Shown in pieces: positions 17,140 to 26,601 of a stretch of DNA of 64,000 nt (the first letter of the stretch is position 1; each line of letters starts with the position of its first letter). The stretch is taken from the NCBI GenBank assembly GCA_030746555.1, contig JASLMK010000078.1:112988-176987 (forward strand). The letters run 5' to 3'. The position numbers and the translations under genes were made by a program. The notes beneath the pieces are model-generated. The model had not been told where the DNA came from, ran no database searches, and saw only the letters and a program-made list of their open reading frames with translations. Origin of the DNA: Planctomycetota bacterium (lineage in GTDB: Bacteria > Planctomycetota > UBA1135 > GCA-002686595).

Positions 17140-18972
17140 GTGACGCCCTCCCCCCACCGAGCCCGGCGGCGGCCTCGCCGCCGTCCCGCCGCCCTCGCCC
17201 TCCTCGCCGCGGCGCTCGGCTCCTGCGGCTCCCCGGCCGACGGGGCACTCGATGCTCCCCGTTCGGTCCTGCTGGTGACCATAGACACCCTGCGGGCGGA
17301 TCGCGTGGGCTGCTACGGACACGAGCGGGCCAAGACGCCCGCCATCGACGGGCTCGCCGCGAGCGGCGTGCGCTTCGAGCGCGCCCTCTCGGTCGCTCCT
17401 CTGACCTTCCCCTCCCACGTCAGCCTGATGAGCGGCACGATCCCGCCGCGCCACGGAGCGCGGGACAACGGCGTCTTCCGAGCCGTCGAGGAGCTCGACC
17501 TGCTCGCGGAAGTCCTCGCACAGGCGGGCCTGCGCACGGCCGCCTTCACCGCCGCCTTCGTGCTCGACTCCCAGTTCGGCCTCGACCAGGGCTTCGAGAC
17601 CTACGGCGACGTTCCCCAGCGTGTGATGCACCCCAAGGGGATGCTCGAACATCGCTCAGCGGAGGAGGTCAACGCCGAGGCCTTCGCCTGGCTCAACACC
17701 CTCGGGGACGACGAGCCGTTCTTCCTGTGGTTGCACTACTTCGAGCCGCACCTGCCCTATCCGCCGCCCGACCAGCGTCCGCCCGCCCTGCGCGACCACC
17801 CCTACGATGCGGAGGTTGCGGCGGCCGACCGGGCTCTGGGCCAGGCGCTCACGCGGCTGGAGGAGCTCGGCCGCCGCGACGAGACGCTCGTCGTGCTGAC
17901 CTCCGATCACGGCGAGAGCCTCGGGGAGCACGGGGAGATCTCCCACTCGTTCTTCGTCTACCAGGCGGTCCTGCACGTACCGCTCGTCTTCAGCCACGCC
18001 GGGTTGGCGAGCGGAACAGTCGTGGAGAGCAACGTGAGCCTGGTCGACGTGATGCCCACGATCCTCGAGCTCCTGGAGATCGAAGGGCCGAACCTGCCCC
18101 CGCCGGCGCGCTCGCTGGTCGGTCTGCTGCGCGGGGGGTCCCCCCCACCGAGCACAGCCGAGTCGCCGGCCTACTTCGAGAGCCTCAACTCCCTGCTGAA
18201 CTACGGTTGGGCGCCCCTGCAGGGCGTCGCGGTCGCCGACCACAAGTACATCCGCGCCCCGCGCGCCGAGCTGTACGACCTCGCGCGCGATCCGGGGGAG
18301 ACCTCCAACCTGTTCACAGAAGACCCGCCGCGGGCGTCGGCCCTCGAACGCGTCCTCGCCGAGCTGCTGGCCGCCAACCCCGCCGGCACGGACGCGCGGC
18401 GCGAGCTCTCCGACGCGGATCGCGCCCGCCTGGCCGAGCTCGGCTACACCGGGACCGCCTCGGGCGAGGTCGACGAGCGGACCCTCGCCGATCCCAAGGA
18501 CGGCATCGCCCGCATCCGTCGGGAGGAGCAGATCCTCACCCTGTTCAACGAGGGCCGGCACGCAGAGGGCATCGCGGTCCTGCGGGAGCTCCTGGGAGAG
18601 GACCCCGACAACCCGGTCTTCAACTCGCGCCTGGGCTTCGTGCTGATGATGCAGAGCCGCTTCGACGAGGCGATCGGCTACCTCGAACGCAGCATCGAGA
18701 ACGGCTACCGAGTCGCCGAGAACGTCACCAACCTCGCTCTGTGTCTCCTGTACACCCAGCGGCTCGAGCGCGCGCGAGGGGCGTTCGACGAGGCCCTCGA
18801 GATCAACGCCAAGTACCTGCCCGCTCTGTTCGGGTCGGCGCAGGTCCACCTCGCCGAGGGTGACGCGGGGGCCGCGCGCGCGCGCCTGGAGGAGCTCCTG
18901 CAGCTGTGGCGGGGTGGCGAGGATCCGATCATCGCCCAGGCGCGACAGCTCCTGTCCACCATGCCCCGCTGA
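17140..18972 (+). CDS. Sulfatase-like lipoprotein with C-terminal TPRs, Thr nucleophile
   Basis: 610 residues using the GTG at 17140, which yields a lipoprotein leader (LAAALGSC); longer in-frame starts add a Arg-rich tail and are less likely. Residues about 40-430 are an alkaline-phosphatase-superfamily sulfatase fold: 'LLVTIDTLRADRVGCYG' (metal Asp D49), 'TFPSHVSLMSG' and D256-H257-G-E-S-L-G-E-H-G. The usual C/S-x-P-S-R formylglycine motif is replaced by T89-F-P-S-H, so it probably cannot mature to formylglycine and may act as a phosphatase/phosphodiesterase-type hydrolase. Residues about 470-610 are TPR repeats. The fusion suggests the hydrolase docks a partner. Only 23 bp separate it from the next GTG. 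Confidence 0.86.
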   Translation: MTPSPHRARRRPRRRPAALALLAAALGSCGSPADGALDAPRSVLLVTIDTLRADRVGCYGHERAKTPAIDGLAASGVRFERALSVAPLTFPSHVSLMSGTIPPRHGARDNGVFRAVEELDLLAEVLAQAGLRTAAFTAAFVLDSQFGLDQGFETYGDVPQRVMHPKGMLEHRSAEEVNAEAFAWLNTLGDDEPFFLWLHYFEPHLPYPPPDQRPPALRDHPYDAEVAAADRALGQALTRLEELGRRDETLVVLTSDHGESLGEHGEISHSFFVYQAVLHVPLVFSHAGLASGTVVESNVSLVDVMPTILELLEIEGPNLPPPARSLVGLLRGGSPPPSTAESPAYFESLNSLLNYGWAPLQGVAVADHKYIRAPRAELYDLARDPGETSNLFTEDPPRASALERVLAELLAANPAGTDARRELSDADRARLAELGYTGTASGEVDERTLADPKDGIARIRREEQILTLFNEGRHAEGIAVLRELLGEDPDNPVFNSRLGFVLMMQSRFDEAIGYLERSIENGYRVAENVTNLALCLLYTQRLERARGAFDEALEINAKYLPALFGSAQVHLAEGDAGAARARLEELLQLWRGGEDPIIAQARQLLSTMPR

Positions 18973-18995
18973 TCCGACCGTCACGCCCTTCGCCC

Positions 18996-19817
18996 GTGTT
19001 CTTCCGGCCAACGTGTTCCGCCTCGTGCCGCGCGGCGCTGCTCGCCATCCTCGCAGCGGCCTGCTCCGCTCCCGGCGACACGGCACCTGCGGTCCTGTCG
19101 CGCGCGCACTCCCACAACGACTACCTGCGTGAACGCCCCCTCTTCGACGCCCTCGATGCGGGCTTCTGCAGCGTCGAGGCGGATGTGTTCCCCGTCGACG
19201 GCACGCTGCTCGTGGCCCACGATCGCAGCGGGCTGCGAGCCGATCGCGACCTCGACAGCCTCTACCTCGCGCCACTCTTCGAGCGACACTGCGCCCAGGG
19301 TGCGATCCACGCCGGAAGTGACGGGGACTTCACCCTGCTGGTGGACATCAAGGCCGATGCCGAGCTCGCCTACTCCCTGCTGCGCGCGCTGCTCGAACCC
19401 TACCGCGCGATGCTGACGCGCCTGGAAGGCGGCGAGCTCGTGCCCTCGTCGGTGACGTTGATCCTCTCGGGGAGCCGTCCGCGCGCGACGCTCGCCGCGG
19501 AGTGCGACCGTCTCGCCTTCATGGACGGCAGGCTCGCCGACCTCGCCGGGGAGCCACGCGCGGGAGCCGAGCTGATTCCGCTCGTCAGCGACAGGTTCGG
19601 ACGCGTCTTCGAGTGGCGAGGCGAGGGCGCCTTCCCAGAGGAAGACCGCGACCGCCTCTCCGAGCTCGTCGCCCGTGCCCACCGGCAGGGGCGGCGGCTG
19701 CGGTTTTGGGCCGTGCCCGGCGGAGAAGCCGGTTGGGAGATCCTCCGGGCGGGGGGCGTGGACCTGATCGGGACGGACGAACCCGAGCACCTCGCGCGCT
19801 TCCTGCGCGAGCGATGA
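18996..19817 (+). CDS. PI-PLC/GDPD-like phosphodiesterase lipoprotein
   Basis: 273 residues with a GTG start at 18996, chosen for its lipoprotein leader (LLAILAAAC). The mature part has the TIM-barrel phosphodiesterase signature: 'AHSHNDYLRERPLFDALDAG' (catalytic His and Asn), 'SVEADVFPVDGTLLVAHD' (metal Glu/Asp and second catalytic His) and 'LLVDIKADAE'. The C-terminus 'AGWEILRAGGVDLIGTDEPEHL' is the GDPD-type closing strand. This matches the PI-PLC/glycerophosphodiester phosphodiesterase superfamily, exported and membrane-anchored. The exact substrate is unresolved. It follows the sulfatase-like gene in the same orientation and both are lipoproteins of hydrolase type, so they may be co-transcribed. 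Confidence 0.82.
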   Translation: MFFRPTCSASCRAALLAILAAACSAPGDTAPAVLSRAHSHNDYLRERPLFDALDAGFCSVEADVFPVDGTLLVAHDRSGLRADRDLDSLYLAPLFERHCAQGAIHAGSDGDFTLLVDIKADAELAYSLLRALLEPYRAMLTRLEGGELVPSSVTLILSGSRPRATLAAECDRLAFMDGRLADLAGEPRAGAELIPLVSDRFGRVFEWRGEGAFPEEDRDRLSELVARAHRQGRRLRFWAVPGGEAGWEILRAGGVDLIGTDEPEHLARFLRER

Positions 19818-19894
19818 GCCCCGGGATGGGCCGAGACGCGGTCTCGGTGCGCAGGCGCGGGCGGGGACAGGACGGCAGTGCTAGGCTGGCAGGC

Positions 19895-21805
19895 ATGGAC
19901 CACCGCCTGCTCTTCCGATCGCTCCCGCTGATTCTCGCCGCGTCCCTCACCGGTGCCCCCGCGGCCGCCCAGGCCGTCGAGGCCGGCGCTCCCGCCGCGG
20001 ACGCCGAGCCCACGCCGCTGGAGGTGTTCCACGCCGCCCTGGAGAGCTGGGCCGGCATCGTGGAACCGGCTGCCGGCGAGCCCGTCCGCTGCTTGAGCGG
20101 CAGCTTGCAGCTCGTCGCCGCCGACACGATGCCCGCGGAGGTCGGCGGGCGCTTCGTGAGCTTCGCCTGGCAGGCCCCCGATCGCCTGCGCCTGGACATC
20201 CCTATCGCCGGCGACACCTACTCGCTCGGCCGCGCGGGGGACGAGCTCTGGGTGCACTCTCCCGCCACCGACTTCGGGGTCATCGGGCGCAGCGGCGTGG
20301 CTCGCTTTCTCGCGACCCCCGACGACCTCGACACGACGACCCTGGAGCCGGTGAGCCTGCCGATCGAGCGCACCGAGCTCGCCCTCGCGGCGCTGTTCCT
20401 CGAGATCGAGGCCGGCGAGGACGTCGACCGGGGGCACTCGCTCCTGCTCACGCCGACGCCGGCGGCGCTGTCCGTCGGCGTCCCCGAGGGCGAGTTGGAG
20501 CTGTGGCTCACCGACGACCTGTTGCCCTCGCGGGTGCGCTGGATCGACGACGAGGGGAACGTCCTCGAAGTGGCCTTCGAGGACCTGGCGTTCACCGAGT
20601 CCTTGCCCGAGGAAAGCTGGAACCTGACGCCCGACGCCGACGATGTGATCGAGGTCGTGGCCCTCTCCCACCTGACCCGCTTCGTCGGCTCGCTCCTGGG
20701 CAGCTTCGGCGACACGCTGCCCCCCCTCCGGGCGGCAACGGGCACTCGTCAGGTGCTGGCGCGCTCTGGTGCGGGCCGGCTCGAGGAGATCGACGGCACG
20801 CGCGTGCTCTTCCTCGAGGGGACGCCCGAGCAGATGGGCCGCCAGCACGGCGAGTTGATGGGCGCGGAGGCCCGCCACCTCGTCGACCGCATCGTCTACG
20901 GCTACGGCATCGGCACCTCGTTCGCCAAGGGGCGCTGGTTCTTCGGGGAGCTCGAGGAGGCCCTGTCCCGAGTCCTGCCCTTCACCGACGAGCGCCACCT
21001 GCGCGAGATGGACGCCATGGCCGACGCCGTGGGCCTCCCGCGCGAGGAGGTGCGCCTGGCGAACTTCTTCCCCGAGCTCTTCCACTGCAGCGGCTTCGCC
21101 CTGTTCGGCGAGGCGACCGCGGACGGAACGCTCTACCACGGGCGCGTCCTCGACTACCTTCGAGGGGTCGGCCTCGAGGAGAACGCGGTCGTGATGGTCG
21201 TGCGTCCCGACGAAGGGCACGCCTGGGTGAACGTCGGCTACGCGGGCTTCACCGGGACGGTGACCGCGATGAACGAGCGCCACATCGGCCTGGGCGAGAT
21301 GGGCGGCCGCGGCGAGGGCGACTGGGACGGCAAGCCGATGGCGCAGCTCATGCGCGAGGTGATGGAGAAGGCCGACTCGCTCGAGGACGTCATCGAGATC
21401 ATGGGCGAGAGCGCCCGCACCTGCGAGTACTACTACGTGGCCTCCGACGGGAAGACCAACGACGCCATCGGGATCGCCGCGACGCCCGATGTCTTCGAGG
21501 TCATCCGCCCCGGGCAGTTCCACGAACAGCTCGCGCGCCCGGTGAACGACTGCGTCTTGATGTCCGCCGGCGGCCGCTACGAGACGCTGGTCGACCGCGT
21601 GGAGGCCGGATTCGGCAGGTTCGACGCGACCAGGGCCATGGCCCTGATGGAGCTCCCGGTCTGCATGACCTCGAACATCCAGTCGGTCCTGTTCGCTCCG
21701 GCCACGCTCGACTTCTGGGTCGCCAACGCGGACGACGAGAACCCCGCCGCGCACACGCGCTACACGCGCTACAACCTCGGGCAGTTGCTCTCGCGGCAAC
21801 CCTGA
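19895..21805 (+). CDS. LolA-like domain fused to C45/AAT-type Ntn hydrolase
   Basis: 636 residues. A signal peptide (about 1-25) is followed by residues ~35-250 that resemble a LolA/LppX-like half beta-barrel ('FVSFAWQAPDRLRLDIP', 'LELWLTDDLLPSRVRWIDDEG'), a fold that holds lipids. Residues ~290-636 are a C45 acyl-CoA:6-APA acyltransferase-like Ntn hydrolase: 'LFLEGTPEQMGRQHGEL', 'LFHCSGFALFGEATADGTLY' with candidate nucleophile C398, 'GRVLDY' and the later Asn/Asp-rich 'NVGYAGFTGTVTAMNERHIGLGE'. In this family the Cys becomes N-terminal by self-cleavage, which would release the LolA-like part. The substrate is unknown; an acylated compound or lipid is suggested by the fusion. Confidence 0.82.
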   Translation: MDHRLLFRSLPLILAASLTGAPAAAQAVEAGAPAADAEPTPLEVFHAALESWAGIVEPAAGEPVRCLSGSLQLVAADTMPAEVGGRFVSFAWQAPDRLRLDIPIAGDTYSLGRAGDELWVHSPATDFGVIGRSGVARFLATPDDLDTTTLEPVSLPIERTELALAALFLEIEAGEDVDRGHSLLLTPTPAALSVGVPEGELELWLTDDLLPSRVRWIDDEGNVLEVAFEDLAFTESLPEESWNLTPDADDVIEVVALSHLTRFVGSLLGSFGDTLPPLRAATGTRQVLARSGAGRLEEIDGTRVLFLEGTPEQMGRQHGELMGAEARHLVDRIVYGYGIGTSFAKGRWFFGELEEALSRVLPFTDERHLREMDAMADAVGLPREEVRLANFFPELFHCSGFALFGEATADGTLYHGRVLDYLRGVGLEENAVVMVVRPDEGHAWVNVGYAGFTGTVTAMNERHIGLGEMGGRGEGDWDGKPMAQLMREVMEKADSLEDVIEIMGESARTCEYYYVASDGKTNDAIGIAATPDVFEVIRPGQFHEQLARPVNDCVLMSAGGRYETLVDRVEAGFGRFDATRAMALMELPVCMTSNIQSVLFAPATLDFWVANADDENPAAHTRYTRYNLGQLLSRQP

Positions 21806-21839
21806 CCGCCTGAGAAGGACAGCCCCGCCCGCCGGTCAG
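21802..21839. terminator. Possible bidirectional terminator hairpin
   Basis: CTGACCG (21802-21808) and CGGTCAG (21833-21839) are perfect inverse complements around a 24-nt loop. They span both stop codons of the convergent genes ending at 21805 and 21836. There is no T-run, so factor-independent termination is uncertain, but the position between convergent genes fits transcription stopping. Confidence 0.35.
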
Positions 21840-24202
21840 TCCGTTCCCCGTTCAGGCGCCGCCGGGCTCGCCATGCGGGCGCCGCAGACCGCGGCGGCCG
21901 TGTAGCAGGCCGCCGCGAGGAGGAGGACGCGGGAGAACCCGAGGTGGATCGACAGGACCACTGCCGCGACGGAGCCGACCACGGTCAGACAGGCGTTGGC
22001 GGCGAAGGCCCAGGGAATCCGCTCGGGCGCGGAGCGGTCGAGAAGGCGCACCCCGACCGGGAACGGCAAGCCCAGGGCGAAGCCGAGGGGGGCGAGGGAG
22101 AGCACGGAGAACCCGACGCGGGCGTCGAATCCCAAGCCCAACAAGAGGGCCAGTCCTCCGTCGAGGGCCAGGGCGGAGATGGCCAGGAGTAGGGCCACCG
22201 CCAGGGACGCCGAGGCGAGGCCGGCACGTGGGGAGAGGGGGATCCACTTGGCGGCGTAGGCCCCCAGGCCGCTGAAGACGAGGATCGAGAACAGGGTGAC
22301 CGACATGGCGTACACCGGGCCGCCCAGGACGACCATGTACTTCTGGATGAAGACGATCTCGGCCAGGATGAACCCCATCCCCAGGAGCGAGAAGTAACCC
22401 AGGGACCACCCGCTGCCGGCTCCCGCAGTCGAGGCGCCGCGCCGGCGCAACAGGGGCAAGAGGATGAGGATCGCGCTCGCCACGGCGGCTGCCGCGAGCA
22501 TCACCAACAGCCGCGGGAAGCCGCTCTTGCCCCCGGGATCCAGCCGAGCGAGGCTCGCCAGGGCGGCGGGCAGGGTGGAGGGCTCGAAGAAGTAGGGACT
22601 GTCGTCGGTGACCGGGCGCAGATCCTCTACCGATTCCTCGATGATCCTGTGGCGCTCCACGTAGTCGCTGCGGATCAAGCGGCTGTAGGCGTTGTCATTG
22701 TCGTGGAAGGGATCGTAGAGGATCTCCATGGAGGCCTCTTCCGCCCAGCGGCGCGCCGACTCCACCTGGTCCGCGGTGAACGGGCGACGCCCCAGGAGCA
22801 CGTCGCACCAACGATCGTTGGAGACGACCATGAGCCGGTCCGCAGCGTCGAGGACACCGAGCTCGTCGAGAGCGGCCAGGAAGACGATCACCAGGCGCTG
22901 GCCCTTCCAGCCCACGGGCCGGTTCACCGCCAGCACTCCGTCTGCGGTGAGCCTGCTCCAGCAGTCGCGTACGGCCTCGACCGTGTAGAGGTAGGCGTGA
23001 TCGAGGGTGTTCGCCCCCACCGAGGCAGCCGCGGCGGTGTCCACGCCCGTCAGGCGCACCAGGTCGAATCGGCCGACGTCGAGGGTCAAGAAGTGCCGCC
23101 CCTCCTCGGCCCGCAGGTGCACGTTCGGGCGGGTGAACAGATGGCCGATGTAGTCGGCGTACTCGTTGCGCACGAGGTCGACCGTCACCGAGTTGATCTC
23201 GAGGGCGGTCACGTCGGCCGCGCCGAGCTCCAGCGCCATGAGCGTGTCGATCCCCCCGCCTGAGCCGATGATCGCCACGCGCGGATCATCCAACCCTAGG
23301 TGGTAGGGACCGGCCGTCAGCAAGATCCTGAGGAACGAGAGGTCCTGGTCGTGGCGCACCAGGCGCGTGGGGTTGCTCCCGTCGACGAAGAGGGTGCGGT
23401 ACTCGACGAGCTGGTCATAGCGGCTGGCGTGCGCTCCAGAACCGAAGGACAAGGGCGCCCACGAGGATGCCAGGACATCGAGCCTACCGTGCAGGCTCCA
23501 ACGGGAGAGCTCGACCTGGTCCTCGCGCTCCCTCAAGGGTTTGCTCGCGGCCAAGGGAATCGGGATGGGGCCGGCCAGCGCGGCAACGGTCACCGAGAGC
23601 GCCATGGCCACGGCCACGGGATGAAGGAGGCGCCCCGAGCCGGTGCCGGCGAAGAGCCAGGCGGCCAGGCAGGCCAGGGTGCACGACAGCCCAATGGTGG
23701 CTGGAGCACCCAGGACGTTGAGGAAAACGGTGACGGCGAGTGCTCCCGCTCCCGCACCCAAGAGGTCCGCGAAGTAGACCGTGTTGACTTGGGCGGACGA
23801 CGCCGAGAGGAGGTGGCAGATCGCCTTCCCGGCGAACAGGAACGGTAGCAAGGTGAGCAGGTAGAGCCCGACGAACTTGGCCGTCTCCACACCATCGTAG
23901 AAGATCCGCGTCGGTGCGAGGTCGAGGCGCGTGGCGATCAGGGCGGTGGTCACGACCGCGACAGCGAACAGCAAGGCGTTGCGCGACAGGAATCGCCGGC
24001 TGGCCTGGTCGCCACCTCTCACGGGTCGCACGGCTTGGAGGGAGCCCGCGGCCCCCAAGCCGAGGATCGCCGCGCCGATGATCATGAACGAGTAGTGCCC
24101 CCAGAGCAGGAGGGAGAAGACGCGTGTGAGAGCGACCTCCAGGACCAGAACCGCGGAGGACAGGAGGAACAGTCCCAGGTGGACTCGACGGGTTGCGATC
24201 AT
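21836..24202 (-). CDS. Spermidine-synthase-like domain between membrane segments
   Basis: 788 residues. The N-terminal ~230 residues hold about six or seven hydrophobic helices ('LFLLSSAVLVLEVALTRVF' onward), and the C-terminal ~240 residues hold another set. Between them (about 280-520) is a soluble Rossmann domain like spermidine synthase: 'VAIIGSGGGIDTLMALELGA', 'VTALEINSVTVDLVRNEY', 'VHLRAEEGRHFL'. The catalytic D-x-x-D region of true spermidine synthases reads 'VRLTGVDT' here, so polyamine synthesis is doubtful; a membrane-bound methyl- or aminopropyl-transferase-like role is only inferred. Proteins of this layout are common in planctomycetes with no proven function. It converges on the C45 gene and is divergent from the M23-like gene. 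Confidence 0.8.
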   Translation of the reverse strand: MIATRRVHLGLFLLSSAVLVLEVALTRVFSLLLWGHYSFMIIGAAILGLGAAGSLQAVRPVRGGDQASRRFLSRNALLFAVAVVTTALIATRLDLAPTRIFYDGVETAKFVGLYLLTLLPFLFAGKAICHLLSASSAQVNTVYFADLLGAGAGALAVTVFLNVLGAPATIGLSCTLACLAAWLFAGTGSGRLLHPVAVAMALSVTVAALAGPIPIPLAASKPLREREDQVELSRWSLHGRLDVLASSWAPLSFGSGAHASRYDQLVEYRTLFVDGSNPTRLVRHDQDLSFLRILLTAGPYHLGLDDPRVAIIGSGGGIDTLMALELGAADVTALEINSVTVDLVRNEYADYIGHLFTRPNVHLRAEEGRHFLTLDVGRFDLVRLTGVDTAAAASVGANTLDHAYLYTVEAVRDCWSRLTADGVLAVNRPVGWKGQRLVIVFLAALDELGVLDAADRLMVVSNDRWCDVLLGRRPFTADQVESARRWAEEASMEILYDPFHDNDNAYSRLIRSDYVERHRIIEESVEDLRPVTDDSPYFFEPSTLPAALASLARLDPGGKSGFPRLLVMLAAAAVASAILILLPLLRRRGASTAGAGSGWSLGYFSLLGMGFILAEIVFIQKYMVVLGGPVYAMSVTLFSILVFSGLGAYAAKWIPLSPRAGLASASLAVALLLAISALALDGGLALLLGLGFDARVGFSVLSLAPLGFALGLPFPVGVRLLDRSAPERIPWAFAANACLTVVGSVAAVVLSIHLGFSRVLLLAAACYTAAAVCGARMASPAAPERGTD

Positions 24203-24609
24203 CAGCGGCGGATTCGGGTGCGGCCGTCAGTACGGGGAGGGGCCCCCGCACCGAGACGACGGCCCTGGGGCCGGGTGACCCTCTGCGAGATCGTCCAAAG
24301 GCGAGCCGGAGGCATGGAGGTGAGCGAACCCGGGGCCGAACTGGAGGTCCCCGGCACGGGCGGAGATCGGATGGGAGCGGCCGAGACATGATCCCGCGAC
24401 CCCCGCGAGGAGCGTAGGCTAAGGGACCCTCCGACGCCACGACAGCGAGCGACGGGCGAGGGGGGGCACAAGCTGCCGCAGGGGCACGGCTCCGGCCGGT
24501 TCCCCGGCGGGATGGGCCTTCGGAGGGCCTCAGGAGAGAACCAAGGGTGCCGGGAGGGCCCCGTGATCTCCCCGGCCCCCCCGATCCGCGGTCCCGCGTA
24601 GAATGGAGA
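24203..24609. other. Divergent intergenic stretch, no gene seen
   Basis: About 400 bp between the divergent starts of the membrane protein (24202, minus) and the M23-like protein (24610, plus). It is very G/C-rich with runs of C and G and small imperfect hairpins. Short open frames here lack protein-like composition. It presumably carries the promoters for both genes, but I cannot point to a -35/-10 pair. Confidence 0.6.
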
Positions 24610-26601
24610 ATGCGCCTTCCTAAGGAACGCCTCACGCCCCCTCTCGACGCCGCCGCGATGATCCTCCTCTCCCTCGCCGCCACCCTCGCTCCCGCCGCCA
24701 CCCCCCAAGACTGGATCGGAGTCCGGGGCGTCACCGGGACCTACGCCACCGGCGGCACACCGGCGGACACCAGGATCGTCCTGCGGGAGCGAGCTGACGG
24801 CAAGATCCTCGGTTCGATCCACGGCGCCCCGGGCATCTGGATCCACTCCGGGCAGCGCACGGGCTCGTCGGTCATCATCGAGTTGCGGGCGAGCGACGGC
24901 GACCCGACCGCGCCCTGGGAGGGCACCCTCGACCTCGCCCTCGACGGGGCCGATCTCCTTGGCGACCTGATCGACGGAACGACCGTCCTGCCCGTCACGT
25001 TGACGCGCACCGCCGTCCCGTTCGTCGAGGAGACCTGGCAGTGGTTCGACGAAGTCGCCGAGGGATCCCTGAAGGTCCGCCGCCTCGAGGACCGCTCGGG
25101 GAGCTTCGTCGCCGGCGGATTCAGCGGCGTCGAGGGCTGTGACTTCATGGCCTGTGGCGGGACGATCGACTCCTGGACCATCGGCGGGTCGGCGCACGAC
25201 ATCACCACCAGCTCCGGCGGAGGATGTCCCCAAACGGCAACCCTCGCGGGGGACTTCGACACCACGACGAACATCCTCTCGGGTTCCTGGATGTCGACCG
25301 ACTGCAACGGGGTCGCTTCCGGGGGGACCTTCCTGGGAGGCAAGGCCGGGCTCACCTCCAGCCTCCACATCGCCGCCATGCTCGACTCCCTGGCCGAGTT
25401 CGCCGACGCCTTCGAAGCGGAGTCCACAGGCGCCGCGGGGATCTTCCACTCAGCCTACCTGAGCGATGGGACGACGCGCGCCGACTGGGAGGCCCAGTTC
25501 GCCGCCTGGTACGCCGCCTACGACGGGATCGAGGTCGCGGTAGAGGGCCCGTTCGAGGTCATCACCTACGACGATGGTGAAGTGAATGCCTTCCTCGGAG
25601 GCGAGCCGCGGGTCGACTGGACGGTACGGGCGTCAGGGATCGACACGGCCACGGGCGCGACCGAGACCTTCTGGGAGCGCGTCGAGCCGACCATCTGGGG
25701 CCCGGACCTGCGCTATGTCGGAACGGAAGGGGGCCGCACGGTCTTCGTCGGGAACGGCGAGACACGGCCGTTCGACATCGGCCTGCCGATCCTCCCCTCC
25801 GAAGTGAGCTACGTCGTCTTCGGCGCCTGGCCCTTCGGCCTACACGGCGGCGGGCACCCCGAGGACGGCCACGGCGGCATCGACTTCGAGTACACCACCG
25901 GCGCCCTCGCCTACGCGGCGGAAGCTGGGGAGATCGTCGCCATCTACCCCAACGACCACGATCCCTCCCTCACCCAGTGGGACGTCTACCAGCAGGTCCG
26001 CACGGGGATCCAGGTCCAATACGGGCACATCCTCGACCCCCCGCTGGTCAGCGTCGGTGACGTCGTCGCTCAGGGTGATCCGATCGGCTCCCCCACCCAG
26101 CAATCAGGGGACGTGCATTCGTCGATCCACTTCGCCGTCCACTTCGAGGGAGCCTCCGACGTCTGTCCCGTCGATTGGTTCGACGCCGCCGCCGCGGCGG
26201 ACTGGAGCACGATCTGGCCGGCGTGCCACTACAGCGAAGAGCTCTGCGAGCCCTTCGCCTGCAACGACCGCAACGCCGCCCCCCCCTTTGAGGCGACCTG
26301 GGACCTGGAGACCGCCGGTTCCAGCCCGGGACCCGACTCGATCACCTTCCTGCGGACCGACGGCTACGAGCTGGACCACGTCTACACCTTCTACGACGCC
26401 TCCGGGGTCGTTCTGGAGAGCGGTGTCACCCAGTGGATGTCGTCCCCCGGGACCCTGGGCTTGCAGTTCATCGCCGACGGCAGCGGGGCGGTCACCTTCG
26501 GCGCTTGCGACGTCATCGACGACGTCCTGTGGATCAGCCTCGACACGACGGCCATGCCGTCCTCGATGGCGGGAGCGGCGGTCTACCGCTTCCGGTTCTA
26601 G
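24610..26601 (+). CDS. Exported M23 (LytM)-like protein, catalytically altered
   Basis: 663 residues from ATG 24610; a second ATG at 24658 would start right at the hydrophobic segment '[16 protein letters not shown]', so either start gives a signal peptide. Residues ~30-250 form a beta-rich region with four to six Cys. Residues ~410-515 are an M23/LytM fold: H421-G-G-I-D425 (zinc ligands), Y-G-H473 (catalytic His) and S505-I-H507. In active LytM enzymes the last motif is HxH. Here the zinc-binding second His is kept but the first, catalytic, His is Ser. It may bind peptidoglycan rather than cut it. The last 120 residues are another beta domain. It overlaps the convergent DUF255 gene by 4 bp at their 3' ends. 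Confidence 0.78.
   Translation: MRLPKERLTPPLDAAAMILLSLAATLAPAATPQDWIGVRGVTGTYATGGTPADTRIVLRERADGKILGSIHGAPGIWIHSGQRTGSSVIIELRASDGDPTAPWEGTLDLALDGADLLGDLIDGTTVLPVTLTRTAVPFVEETWQWFDEVAEGSLKVRRLEDRSGSFVAGGFSGVEGCDFMACGGTIDSWTIGGSAHDITTSSGGGCPQTATLAGDFDTTTNILSGSWMSTDCNGVASGGTFLGGKAGLTSSLHIAAMLDSLAEFADAFEAESTGAAGIFHSAYLSDGTTRADWEAQFAAWYAAYDGIEVAVEGPFEVITYDDGEVNAFLGGEPRVDWTVRASGIDTATGATETFWERVEPTIWGPDLRYVGTEGGRTVFVGNGETRPFDIGLPILPSEVSYVVFGAWPFGLHGGGHPEDGHGGIDFEYTTGALAYAAEAGEIVAIYPNDHDPSLTQWDVYQQVRTGIQVQYGHILDPPLVSVGDVVAQGDPIGSPTQQSGDVHSSIHFAVHFEGASDVCPVDWFDAAAAADWSTIWPACHYSEELCEPFACNDRNAAPPFEATWDLETAGSSPGPDSITFLRTDGYELDHVYTFYDASGVVLESGVTQWMSSPGTLGLQFIADGSGAVTFGACDVIDDVLWISLDTTAMPSSMAGAAVYRFRF

Noticed and set aside
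13305..17288. A 1327-codon minus-strand open frame opposite PSCyt1
   Set aside because: Shadow of the GC-rich plus-strand gene; no recognisable domain.
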